Notes under the pieces: generated by a model
Database searches by the model: none
Seen by the model: the letters and a program-made list of their open reading frames with translations, nothing else
Told to the model about the DNA's origin: nothing
In this document: one piece after another, positions 49,566-61,984 of the stretch
Numbering within the stretch: the stretch's first letter is position 1
Layout: every line of letters begins with the position of its first letter
Translations under genes and position numbers: made by a program
NCBI RefSeq assembly: GCF_019175385.1
Contig: NC_083341.1
Span: forward strand, 17,740,203 to 17,804,202
Origin: Lycium barbarum
Taxonomy: Eukaryota; Streptophyta; Magnoliopsida; Solanales; Solanaceae
Length of the DNA: 64,000 nt
Reading direction: 5' to 3'

Positions 49566-52500
49566 AATACATATTTGTTTCTACCTACTTATTTTTTTGA
49601 AGTTTCTATTTTATTCTCTACCTGAGTTTTATTAATATATATAAACTAATTTCTAATTAAGAGTTAAGGGTATTTTAGTAAACTTACAAGTTATTATACA
49701 ATACCATACAGTCAAACCAAATAATACAAATGTTATTAAACCACAACAAACAATGCAGTCTATCCAAACATTGTGTTCATTAATACAGTATAATACAATA
49801 CAACACCATATTGTATCTTACCATACTGTACATTAATGAACCACGGGAAACAACCATCCAAACAGAGGGTTAGTAGTTTCTTTTGACTTTCCAAACATCA
49901 TTTTGCTTCATTGAATATTTAATTGTGGAGCTTCAAATTTCCTTGATCCCTGATACTTGTATTGGTGCAAGTATATAAATTTTACTTCACCTATTTAATT
50001 TTGTTTAAAGCATTCATTTTGTTTTTATGTCATTCTTACATATTCAACTGTTTAATAGTTTTATTTCTAAAATGTCAGATTATGACCTTCAATTATGATT
50101 ACTGCATTTTTTTTCCCACTATAAGAAATTTAAGAATTGGGAGAATTCTTTAGGTTTGAGGGTAATTTCAAAAACTTTATTAATGGTAAACGTAAAGTTG
50201 GCCACATTATATAGTGGAGATGAATGTGACTAATATTTAAAGTAGATAAGTCAATTTGACCATTTTTCCTGACTAGAATGATGATTTTATGCATCCGAAT
50301 TGTGCTTTGTTTGGCGTAAGGTCGAGCTTTTTTAAGACATAAAGAAGAAAAATAAAATATAACTAAAATGATCATATTGCTCAATCGTGAAGGAGTTTAT
50401 TAATCCATACCGTTGAGACCCCAATAAAATTTGTTTCTTTTTGCTACCCAATTTCAGCTGTCTCATAATTTGCAAGATCTAAATTATCCTCAAGTTATTC
50501 TTGTTTGCCAACTATGTGACAATTATTCATAGTTTTAAAATTTGTAAGTTCAAAGATTCTAAGACATTATCGTCGCTATTTACATGGTAGTTTGGACAAT
50601 ATTTGGGAATTTTTTTTTTGAAATATTCATTTTAAAGTTTGTAGAAGCTGAAATGTATTTGAATAGTTTAGTTTTTTTAAAAAACAATTTGTGAGTATTT
50701 TATGCATGAAAATAGTCTTTTATGCGTGGAAATATGAAACTCGGACTTGAAACTTTTTGAAATCCTTTCTATTTTGTCTGTTTGGTACTCATAACCCCCC
50801 ATCTTCACAAGACTTAGAAGAATGAATTCCTTTTATTTTGTTCAGTTATTGTGCTTTCCATTATCTTTTGACATTCTGCTTTTACTTTACGTTATATAAA
50901 AAAAATTAAACTTTAGAAGCCAAAACCATATTTTTCAAAAATAATTTAAATTTTCCCCAACATTTTGCCCGAAAAGCCACTATCTATTTGTCACATAAAA
51001 AGTAGCACTACTGTTTCAATCGGTGAAAAATTACTTGAAATGGGAATTTTACTAATTATTTACATATCTTCATTGTTGTATGTGAACAAATTCGTTACAA
51101 AAAGAAAATAATACTTGGCCAAAATAAGCCAATTATTTAATGGATCTTTTGTGTTATCAGATGTATTTACAAGGAAATCAATTTGTGTTCTAAAAGTTGA
51201 TAACTTGATATTCTTACGACATTCTTTATCTTATAATTGTCATTTGAGTAAACTTATTTTAATAAGAAAATTGTCACCAAAATTAAAATTCTATAAGGAT
51301 GGCAAATATAAAACATTTATGCCAACGTTACAGCACAAAAGTCAGAACTTCATCATCTATATGATTCTGATGAATACTGGTATTTATTCCAAGAAAATTT
51401 GTTGAAGCAATCATGGACCATTTTAAATTTGGAATACTTATATCATTCAACGTAAATTGGTAAATACATCCCTAAACATTCAAAATTAAGGTTACAAATT
51501 TTAATAATTATAGATCAACTCAAAAAAAAAAGATATTTCTTTGATGAGCATCAATTCATATGCTTGATTGTTTGAAAAAAAATTAATTTGTACACCAAAA
51601 ATGGTTTTAGTACCCCATACCAGAGTCACATGCAACTGTAGGAAATTGACCCGGCAGAAACATTATTTCACAGGAAAAATTAATTGTTTTATAAAAAAAA
51701 TAATTATTTAAGGAACATGGTTTAGGTACATTTAAGGAACATGGTTTAGGTACATTTTTTGGAGAAATAAATTCAATATAAAGATGAATTATTTAATTAT
51801 ATTAAAGCATACCTCAACATCATAACTTAATTTTATTTATTTAATTATTTGTCGTGATCATGTAACTGAATTCTCACGGGTTAGCCATATTTGTTCAAGA
51901 TCCTCAAATCATAACGAAATGATTTCTTTATTTTTTTATCATGTGCTTTTGAATCTGCCAAAATTAAAAAAAAAAAAAAAAGAAGTTTTCCAGTTCACAC
52001 TATTTTTAGCTATTTCATTTTGCTACCTGTTAATTCAATTCTTCCTAGAGGAATTGTCGTATTCCATCTAATAATCATGATTTTGATTAGGTGTTATTTA
52101 GTGGAATTACTTCTCGACGATTACAGCTTTTATTACAAATCAAGTACAAAAGGAGGGTAAATTTTCAATTTGTTGTTCGTTTTTGCCGTAATAACAGGGT
52201 AATTTACGGACTCGGTCGCTCAATTTCTTAACAACATCAATATCACGAAACTGTTTTTTTTATAACTTTGCCCAGGTATCATAAAATACCGCTAAAGAAT
52301 TTCTTATAAGAAAAAATGTCACTCAATATGGCATAAATATCGTGGAATATATCTCAGTTGTTTCATCCTATTGACTTTATGCAATATTTAAGTAAGGTTA
52401 AAAGACTTTTTATCTTACAAAAAGTAGTTTAAGGACTTTCTCATACATAGAGAAAGTTGAGTAACTTTTTTATTATAAAAAAATAGTTTAATGATTTTAA

Positions 52501-53395
52501 TGCGGTAAAATAAAAATTAAGTAATCATCTATAAAATTAACTCGTAAATAACTCATAATTTTTTGAAAATGTATGAGGATGAAAGTACACATATATATGT
52601 ACGGTCTATAGATCAGAAATAATGAAAAAATAAGTCATAAGGGAAGCAGCAGAAAAGATTAAGAAAATTAACCTATATAAACTCAAGTCACAGACAAGTG
52701 ATAAAACCAAATGCAATTACTTTAATACATATCAAAGATTAGATAAAGAAGACTACGTCATTGTTGGACATAGACAATGTTCCCATATTTTTGAACTAAG
52801 CCATTAATTGGGAGACTTGAAATAGGTGATAGTTGTACATTTTATCCCTATCATTTTGTTGTATTGTTAAGTAGCAAAGTGAGCAAGCCTGTCCCTGAAT
52901 TACAATACAAGATTAAATTCATAGCATACATTTATTCTAGCTGCTATTAACACTTAATTCATTACTTTTTACTAGGTTCTTTGAAGATACAATGACCTAA
53001 GAAAAAATAATTCACTCATAATCTCAACACACCTCTTAATATTCTTCAAACCGAAAATAGCTAACTAACATCTATATTTATATTTATATAATAGTGCGAA
53101 GCTACTTTGACTATACACTATTTAACTTATATTTCTATGTAAATTTGACTACAAAATATATTTAAATATCAATTAAAGAAACTAGAGGATACCAAATCCT
53201 CAACAATTTAGGTTTTTAACTCTAAGTTAGTCTTCAACATTCTTCCATGTCATCATGATTCATGAGCTGGGAAAGTGAATCCATAATCTGCTTAATAAAT
53301 TAAAATGTGAATAGGTAGTAGCTGGTTGTACTTTCAATATAGTTTGTAAGTCCAAATCTTACTTTCAAATGAAAAATTGATTATTTTCCAACGAG
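49566..53395. other. AT-rich intergenic DNA
   Basis: Right MITE arm at 49831-49866 (mirror of 43349-43383) and its interior from about 49670. A 25-bp direct duplication (AAGGAACATGGTTTAGGTAC) lies at 51708-51757. No gene seen; the frame at 51115-51405 has no recognised motif. Confidence 0.5.
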
Positions 53396-53762
53396 ATAAT
53401 GGTAAAAAACACACCTCAAGTATCACATTTTTTTTTTAATTTTCTACCTGAACTATCAGGTGTGAGAGTTTTCTACCTAAACTATTATCAATTAGTTTGT
53501 AAAACACACCTCAACTATCAGTTGTTCGTTTTTCCTATCAGAACTATCACAAACTAGTTGGCAAAAAACACCTAAGCTATCACTTTTGAGAGGTGTTTTG
53601 CAAATTTGTTGGTGATAATTTAGGCAGGAAAAGTTAACAACTGATAGTTGAGGTGTGTTTTGCAAACTAATTGGTAATAGTTTAGGTAGGAAACTCCTAC
53701 ACTTGATAGTTCAGGTAGGAAACTAAAAAAAAAGTGATACTTGGAGTATATTTTTGATCCTT
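53396..53762. mobile_element. Foldback MITE
   Basis: The two halves mirror each other: CTCAAGTATCAC and CTACCTGAACTATCA on the left against TGATAGTTCAGGTAGGAAA and GTGATACTTGGAG on the right. ACACACCTCAACTATCAGTTG is mirrored in TGATAGTTGAGGTGTGTTTT. Confidence 0.8.
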
Positions 53763-53822
53763 AACTCTTTTCCAAATTCATTTTAATATTTCGTTAATAT
53801 GACACTCAACAACATAAAGAAT

Positions 53823-53985
53823 AGCTCGGTGCACTAAGCTTCCGCTATGCGCGGGGATCGGGGAAAGGCCGGATCACAAAAGTCTATTGTATGCAACCTT
53901 GCCTTGTATTACTTTAAGAGGCTATTTTCATGACTCGAACTCGTGATCTCCTTATCACATGACAATAATTTTATCATAATAGGGC
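53823..53985 (-). mobile_element. Au-type SINE, reverse
   Basis: AGCTCGGTGCACTAAGCTTC, CGCTATGCGCGGGGATCGGG, GTCTATTGTATGCAACC and GACTCGAACTCGTGATCTCC match the Au SINE in reverse. The TCGAAC...GTGATCT part is the B-box side of the tRNA-like head. Confidence 0.85.
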
Positions 53986-54340
53986 AATATATATATATAT
54001 ATATATTTGAAATGGTAATTACTACTATATGACTTCTTGATCGACCCAGCTCAACCAGCAAAAAGCTAAGGCCTACAAGGCTATAACCAAGAAGTTCAAA
54101 TCTTATCAAATATGCAAGTGTCAATTGTTTAATGTATATATTAATAATTTTATTTATGTACCCTCAATTTGGTTTTCGATAGGATGTATTGACTTTCCAG
54201 TTCCAACAAAACATAAAGACTTGGTTTTCAGTGTTATCAAGTGGATACATGATTCAATCACCTCAATATCTAAATATTATGGTACTAGCTTTCTCATTGT
54301 TTAACTGTTTATTTCCTGTTTCAAACAGAAGCATACATAA

Positions 54341-54530
54341 AGAGTCCGGAGCCAAAATGGCTTATTTTTGGAGCTAATAGCTCAAAATAAGATACATTTT
54401 TTTTTTTATATCAAAATGGGTATTTCGTTGGTTATCCAATGAAATACCCACAATCAACACTGTTCCGATCCGGAATTATTTGTTGCATTTCGCTACACTT
54501 GTAGCGAAATGTAACAAATAATTTTTTTTT
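54341..54530. repeat. MULE left terminal inverted repeat (core)
   Basis: Matches 61985-62174 in reverse complement with few changes. Includes GGTATTTCGTTGGTTATCC, ACTGTTCCGATCCGGAATTA and the perfect hairpin CATTTCGCTAC/GTAGCGAAATG. Confidence 0.93.
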
Positions 54531-55010
54531 TTTTTGCATTTCGTTGGTATATGAACGAAATAAGTTTTTTTTTTTTTGTATTTCGTTTATTAAAAAATGA
54601 AATATGAAAATATTTTTTTTATTTCGTTCATATAAAAACGAAATAGGATTTTTTTTTTGTATTTCGTTGGTATATGAACGAAATAGGATAATATTTTTTT
54701 TGTAGTTCGTTTATAAAAAAATGAAATATGATTTTTTTTTATTTCGTTTATATAAAAACGAAATAGGAATTTTTTTTTTTTTTGTATTTCGTTGGTATAT
54801 GAACGAAATAGGATAATTCTTTTTTTGTATTTCGTTTATATAAAAACGAAATAGGAATATATATATATATTGTATTTCATTCATATACCAATGAAATAGG
54901 ATAATTTTTTTTTTTTTTGTATTTCATTTATATAAAAACGAAATAGGATTTTTTTTTTTTCGTTTATATACCAACGAAATGTTTTGTTCCATTTCGCAAG
55001 TATATAACGA
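54531..55010. repeat. Left subterminal array of ATTTCGTT/AACGAAAT hairpins
   Basis: About eleven hairpins of 25-30 bp, each with arms ATTTCGTT and AACGAAAT around TATATA-type loops, separated by T-rich spacers. A poly-C run follows at 55013-55028. Confidence 0.9.
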
Positions 55011-55348
55011 AACCCCCCCCCCCCCCCCTTTTTTGTTTGTTATTTTACCGTTTTTTTGCTCTCCATATCGCTATGGTTTTAATTTATTTTTTTGTTCATT
55101 TCTGTTGGTTAAATCAGTTTCAGACGAGCATTGAATAGTTGTCAAAATAATATCTTTTACATTTCGTGACTTAATTTGCGAATTTTTTTACTTTTCTCCG
55201 TTTATAAATATTGTCCTATCTTTATCTATGGTATATCCTTCGTCTTTCAATTTTCTTTTATCCATCTCATATCTTTCATCTATTGTTTTTCTCTTATCTG
55301 TTTCATATCCTTCAACTTTTATTTTTTATCTCATATATTTCATAAAAG

Positions 55349-57713
55349 ATGACGGAAACTCATATTAAAGTGTAATTATTTTGGGGTGGTGAAGTTATGT
55401 ATGAAGCAGGTTCGGTTAGATACAGCCGTGGTCCTAAAATAGGGCAAAGGTTTCCAATTTCCCTAAAATATGATCGTCTGCAACGCGTCTTAAGGAGTAA
55501 AATGTTCGTAAATGATCCTGAACTATCGGTGGTTATAACCGGACGATGTCCAAGTTCATTTACAGCCGATGGTTCACCAATTTATGGTGAGATGCCAATT
55601 ACGGGCGATGAATCTTTATCGTCATTTCTTCGTTGTCCTGAGATTTTTAAAAATCACATATGCATAGCGGCGCTTGACATGTATGCTACAGTTCAACGCT
55701 CTACCCAGGTCGAAGCACCGACCGACAATGAGTTCGATTTTGGAGGTACTACCTATCTCCCAAGTTTGAATATTGGTTTTTCAAGGGGTGTAGTTCAACA
55801 ACAAACAATTGTAGGATTTGGTAGTCAGTCAAATGATACAACTAATTATGGTACACAGTATGATGGTATGGCTTCAACGCACGATCATAACTTTGATTGG
55901 AGTGGACAGAATCGTGAGACGGGTGGACCAAGTAATGCTACTATGCAGTTGCATAATTTGAATTGTAATGTACGACACCCTTCACATCCTAGTCCAAGTG
56001 AATTGGACAGTGATAGGTAAATATAATCATATTTTATTCACTTTATTCATGGATTGTATAATTGTGTTTGACTTGTAAATTCTATGAATTTTTCTTATTT
56101 ATAGGCATAACGATTTTGAAGATAACCCCACGTTGACTCAGCTCACACAAATTGTGAGCAATAACGATTTAGCTAATGATATAATAAATGAGTCGGATAG
56201 CGATAGTCCATTAGATCATGAAGGGACGGACGATGATCAATCGTCTGCCGACGGTGACGATTCTGATGAAGATGTTGCGGCCCCCAGTAATCTTAGTGTT
56301 AATTATCATTCAAATGTGATCCCATATTTGGATAATACAGAAGAAGTAGAACCGGAAGATTTTGCATACATGAGAGATAACGGGTCTGTTCGGGCTGCAC
56401 TTTGGAATTCCAGTAATCCTAAAGTTATCAAATCAGGTTAGTTTGGTGCGATTAATTTTTTTAATAATATATTATTTTTGAATTTTGTGATTTTAATTGG
56501 TGTAATTAGGAGTTGATATTTTTTCTTGTACATGGAAATAGGTATGTTATTTCACAGCAAGAAGCAAATGAAAGGTGCAGTGAGACTCTATAATATAGCT
56601 CACAAAAAAGAATTTAAAACAGATCAAGCCAAAGGTACATTTTGGAAGGTTATTTGCAAGCAGCATGAGGAAGGTTGTAGTTGGATGATCCGCTTTTCGT
56701 TGATCGGAAGTGGTATATGGAAAGCAGGAAAAATGACTGAGCCACATAATTGTGACACGGATGATTATACAGAGGATCATTTCAATTTGAATAGAAACAT
56801 GATTGCTACTTCGTTGATACCATATGTTATGATCAATGCACAAATCAGTATTAAGTTTGTTCAGGAAACTATAAAAGGCATCTATCACTATACTCCTAGT
56901 TATAGAAAAGCGCAAAAAGGGCGTAAGAAAGCTTTTGAGATGGTGTATGGTGATTTCGAAGGTTCTTTTAGGGCATTGCCTCGATACATGGCTGCCCTAG
57001 AACATTTCAATCCGGGCACTATTGTTGAGTGGACACACGAGTAAACTACAATGCAAGGCGAACACATCTTCAAGTATCTTTTCTGGGCCTTTAAACCAAG
57101 TATCGATGGATTCAAAAGTTGCAGGCCGGTCATCTCAATAGATGGCACCCATGTCTATGGTAAGTATGAAATGAAATTGTTGATTGTTGTTGGCATTGAT
57201 GCAAACAGAAATATTTTTCCACTTGCATATGCTATAGTTGCACGTCAGAGCTATAAGTCATGGACTTGGTTTCTCAGTTTATTATGGAGACATGTTTGTG
57301 ATAGAAAAGGCATTGGACTAATTTCTGACCGTCACCAAGGGATCTTGCAATGTGTAATGACACATGAATGGTTACAGCCACCCACCACACATCATAGATT
57401 TTGTGTTCGACATTTAAAAAGCAACTTTAACAAAAAGTTTCTTAACTCTGATCTTGAGAAGCTAATGTGGTTGGCTGCTACAGAGCACTAGAAGAAGAAA
57501 TACCAAATGAAGATGCAACAAATCAAAACTTTGTCATCTGCAGCGCATATGTGGTTAAGTGAGCTTTCGAAGGAAAAATGGACATCGTATAAGAACGGTG
57601 GTTATAGGTGGGGGGCTATGACGACAAATGTCTCTGAGTCTTACAACGGTTTATTGAAGAAAGACCGTGGATTGCCTGTTACTGCCATGGTTCGCTTGAG
57701 AGATAAAGTATAA
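55349..57713 (+). pseudogene. MULE transposase (MuDR/mudrA type), decayed and C-terminally truncated
   Basis: Exons 55349-56016, 56105-56436 and from 56542, with GT-AG borders and matching phase. Exon 1 is an N-terminal region of PMD-less MULE proteins; exon 3 begins the MuDR DNA-binding domain (FHSKKQMKGAVRLYNIAHK, KQHEEGCSWMIRFSLIGS). The DDE-type MULE domain follows, with the first Asp in VISIDGTHVYGKYEMKLL and the second in GLISDRHQGI. In-frame stops are TAA at 55373, TAA at 57042 and TAG at 57489, so no functional protein can be made. If translation begins at ATG 55397 the first stop is avoided. The SWIM zinc finger usual after the DDE domain is not seen; the frame ends at 57713. Confidence 0.9.
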
Positions 57714-57922
57714 AAATTGAAGCACCTAGGTTAAGAGAATCATGGTAAATTTGCCTGAATAATGGCATTGGATGAGATCTGTAGTAAGTCAAATTCTTAG
57801 ACTATTTTTCAAGATATATTAATTAGTACTAGCAGTAATTTTGTTTCTACTCAAATGTTAGAAAACTATATAGTACATCATTAACTGTCTATTTAACTTG
57901 ACATGCACCAAAAGTTACGTAT

Positions 57923-60364
57923 CAGTGCTTCGTGCCTCCCTGCGAGGTGTTGGTATCCCCTATCCACGGTACGTTCTGGATTTCCTATCAAAGTGCGGGA
58001 GTACCTCCGGTGCCATTTAAAATATTCAGAATCCGGTCCGGGAGCTACAGTAGTATGTAGAGCTTCAACTATTAATTCCCGACGGCGTTCCCATAAATAT
58101 TCAGCTTGCTCAAATTTTTCCCCCATCTCCTGACTTATCCTAAACCGCTTGTCCAGTGAAAAATGAAATGGTCTATATGAGGGGAGTGGTCCCGGAACAG
58201 ACTGCTCCCTACCAAATTGTCGGTTGATCCGACCCGCCATGTACCACTCTCGGTAGATCCCACAAATGAGTGGCAACTGCGCCATCCAAATGTCTTGACC
58301 ACGTCGGCATCACTCCGGAAGTCCATCATTGATGGCCTCTGTATAAGGTTCCCATACAAACTATGATAGCAAAAATATTATACAGTCATTTATAATTTAT
58401 AATACAAATTATACACTTTCTCATTACAACAAACATCCATTATGCATTTTCAGTTAAGTAAAGATTAGAACATTCAAGCAATTTGCTTCCTTCTAAATAC
58501 ACAAAATTTTATCATTTCCAAACCGTGCAAATGAAGAATAAAAAATACTCAATAGTAGAAAGCGTATCCTGACCAAATCCTTGCTAGGAGCACTTTCTTT
58601 TTTATTCAGTTCCAAAGCATAACAAGAACAGGCTAACTTGAAAATTCCATAATGGATTTTGATGGAAATAAAAACAAAATAAAATAGTTTAGTAACCTTC
58701 TAGCCATTAAAACAAACCTAAAAGAAGAAAAGCTAATAAAAAATATCACTACCGGTAGCAAGTTGTAGCAAATTAGCTATAACAAATTAAAACAAAATCA
58801 ACCTATTATCACAGTACGAGTTAGCAAAAAATGAACAAATCTATAAAAACTCTATTGTTGTTATATTTTTCACATTTCTTATCAAAAAAATTTAAAAGGA
58901 AAAATACCTGATCATCAGTTATGTTGTCTAAAACATCCCTACAAACTACTAGCACAGCAAGTGCCTCGCTTTCACAAACTCCACTACGAGTCCAGTTCTG
59001 CGCAAATACAATATCTCGTTCATTTACTCTTGGAGGACGAAGTAATGGCTACATCGGGATTATTCGCTCCCAAGCCCAAACCAGTATAAGTAAATTTAAA
59101 TATATAAATATTTTTTGAATTAAATAAAATAACCCGAAAATATACATGAAAATTGTGTTGTTATGGTTGAGTTCCGATAATGCGCTAATATTGTCGTGCA
59201 AGTCATTCGACAATATTATAATTTTTAATGATTTATTATACAAATTATAACACTAGGAAATCTAAAATATTATTTAAAAGATAGCAGAGAAGTTGACTAT
59301 TTAAACGTGTATCAAGCAATACTTTTAAATTGTTAGCGTCATAACTCAAGGAAATATTGTTAGCTGACATTTAGATATATATACAAATATTAATAATCCA
59401 GATTGCATTATATATGGTGGTGCATTTAGTGTTTATAATAAAGCTCAACTTTCGGTTCCTAATTTCATTTTTCAAAATTTGGGTAATGGTGGTTATAAGA
59501 ATGCTGCTTGATCTCTTATTTCTACTGAAGTAGAGCAATATAATATTGAAATTCACGTACCTGTAACAAAGTAATAAATCCACAAACAGCACGGCTATTA
59601 GCTATCGAAGCACGACATAGACAATTGTACAAGTATGATAATGCTGTTGCTCCCCAAGCTTTCCCGCCTATTGCATCAAGGTCTATTATGTCGAGCAAAA
59701 AGTGTAAACTAAGCTTTGAACCAGTATTATCAGGGAATATAGTGGCACCAATCGACCAAAGCAGGTACAACCTGACCCTCTTTTGTACCTCAGCCTCATC
59801 TGTGTGTTCATCAATAATATCATTCTTGGCAATCAAGGTTTCCAAATGATTAGATAATTGTGTTATTACCAACAAGCTATTACCTATAATTTCTTCTTCT
59901 CCGGGCAACCAACCAGTAAGGTCGTACATCAATTCCCGCCACGTTGATTTAGTTATATTTTTAACATTTCTCTGCACCAATGGGTGGCCATCCACGGGAA
60001 TGCCATATAACACCTCGACATCTTGCAGTGTGATGGCACATTCGCCAGTCCACATATGAAATGTATGCGTCTTTGGACGCCATCTCTCAATAAGTGCAGT
60101 GATGATTCCTTCATCATACTGCACATTAGCTACTGCTAAAACTCCCCCAAATCCACACCTCTCAAAGTAATTAAGGATGCGATTATGTAAAGGGTATTGC
60201 CTCACGTGATTCCAGAATTCATGATTCGCATGACGTATAGTTAAACACTCGTTCTGTCCAGTCAATTTTCCATCCTACACAGCCTGGGATCGATGCTATT
60301 GCTGGAGTATTAATAAATCATAGTTTTCTGGACTTGGATGTACAGTGACTTTAGGGCGATCCAT
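57923..60364 (-). pseudogene. PMD gene inside the MULE, decayed
   Basis: On the - strand, exon 1 60364-59561, exon 2 about 59083-58908, exon 3 58360-57923. The ATG at 60364 opens MDRPKVTVHPSPENYDLL. Motifs are shared with the PMD gene at 44808: ERWRPKTHTFHMWTGECAI, LQDVEVLYGIPVDGHPLV, YNCLCRAS, VWAWERIIPM and GNPERTVDRGYQHLAGRH. In-frame stops are TAG at 60298-60296 and 60277-60275, TAG at 59051-59049 and TGA at 58312-58310. The donor after exon 3 appears as AT in place of GT and no canonical acceptor lies directly before exon 2. It is a different PMD subfamily from the 44808 gene. Confidence 0.85.
58380..58900. other. Intron of the MULE PMD pseudogene
   Basis: AT-rich, no genes. Donor GTATTTTT side at 58907; acceptor CATAG at 58361. 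Confidence 0.5.
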
Positions 60365-60695
60365 ATCTATAGCATTGCAACACCAAGCCACTGCTGTTAG
60401 AATAATTTACAACACATTACACAATTGTTTACTATATATTCAATAGGAAAGTCAATAAAGGTCAAACTATAAGATATATTATCACGTGAGAAAAGGAAAA
60501 AAATTAATAAGAGTACAACTGTCAAAAAATAATTGCAGTTCCTTATGTGGTCAACGAAATGTAATTAAACTTTTGGTTAAGCTCATAATTAATTGCCATA
60601 ATAGTATTCATCTTACATATAACTACTTCTTTTCTATTTAAAACAAACCATATGACTAGAGAGGGGATGCAAGCACAGTTAATTTTTTTTTTACC

Positions 60696-60790
60696 GGATC
60701 GGAACAGTATTTCGTTAGTTATCCAACGAAATACTCATTTTGGTATTAAAAAAAAAGGACATGCTATTTTTGTCTATTATCTTCAAAAAC
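60696..60790. repeat. Stray internal copy of the right terminal repeat
   Basis: ACCGGATCGGAACAG, TATTTCGTTAGTTATCCAAC, GAAATACTCATTTTGG and TTCAAAAACAAATCCAA follow part of 62035-62160 in the same orientation, with a deletion. It lies between the PMD gene and the right terminal array. Confidence 0.7.
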
Positions 60791-61374
60791 AAATCCAACT
60801 TCCTCACAGTTTCTTGATCTTATACTTTTAATTTGAAAAGTAAAAATTCTTCATGCTTATCAACAGAAAATAATCTCCAATGACTAGTCACAATTTGAAC
60901 ATAGAAAATGACCCAATAAATGATACAAATATCTTTATGTTATATTTAACAATCTTACTTTCCTCACAATTTCTTCATCTTTTTTTTAAATGTTGTTCTA
61001 TGAAAATGACTAACTAAAAGAACATTTTATAATATAAATTTAGACCTTTTTAATCAGTAGCTTCGACGATCTTTTTAGTATTTTAATTGTAATTCGTTGA
61101 CCAATAAACTCTACCAACATTTTTTAAAGTTTTTTTTTAATTGAAGCAACGACTAAAATTACCAACTATTGATTAATTAAACCTGTAACTTTTGTTTTCT
61201 TTATTATAGTCTACTACACTAAGTATAAGATATAAATAAATCAAAAAAATAAATGTGAACTAATTTATAATGACTAAATCAAAAAATATATGTAAAAACT
61301 TATAAAATTAATAAATCACCTCAATTTGAAGAAGATTATGGAGCAAAAGTTGAGGAATCCTTGTGATAGGATTA

Positions 61375-61480
61375 GTAGAAAAAGAAGAAAAGAATGAAGA
61401 ACGGAAGAAGAGGAAGAATGGAGGTAGAGGAAGAACAGAGAATGGAGAAGGGAGAATGGAGAATGGAGAGGATAAGGTAA
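61375..61480 (-). other. Purine-rich tract upstream of the MULE PMD gene
   Basis: GA-rich on the + strand (GAAGAAGAGGAAGAATGGAGG, AATGGAGAAGGGAGAATGGA), pyrimidine-rich on the PMD coding strand, as in many plant 5' UTRs. A leader role is possible but unsupported by a splice or start signal. Confidence 0.35.
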
Positions 61481-61514
61481 AATAATTTAGGGTAAAAGTG
61501 GAGAGCAGAAAAAG

Positions 61515-61984
61515 GGTATGAACGAAATAAAAAAAAAATTCCTATTTCTTTGGAATATAAACGAAATGCAAAAAAATAAATTATAATTTCCTATTTTGTT
61601 GGAATATAAACGAAATGCAATTTTTTTTTTATTATTTTCCTATTTCGTTTTTATATAAACGAAATACAAAAAAAAAAAAAATTATCCTATTTCATTCATA
61701 TACCAACGGAATACAAAAAATAATAATTATATTTTCCTATTTCGTTTTTATATAAACGAAATAAAAAAAAATTCATATTTCATTTTTTTATAAACGAAAT
61801 ACTAAAAAAAATAAAATATTTATCCTATTTCGTTTATATACCAACGAAATACAAAAAAAAAAAAATTCCTATTTCGTTTTTATATGAACGAAATAAAAAA
61901 AATTCATATTTCATTTTTTAATAAACGAAATACAAAAAAAAATTAAAAAAATGCTATTTCGTTCATATACCAACGAAATGCAAA
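61515..61984. repeat. Right subterminal array of ATTTCGTT/AACGAAAT hairpins
   Basis: Mirror of the left array with about ten hairpins; unit order resembles that of the left side in reverse, but spacer lengths differ. Confidence 0.9.

Noticed and set aside
54531..55010. CRISPR-like array of ATTTCGTT repeats
   Set aside because: Repeats are hairpins with T-run spacers mirrored at the other end of a transposon; they are subterminal MULE repeats.
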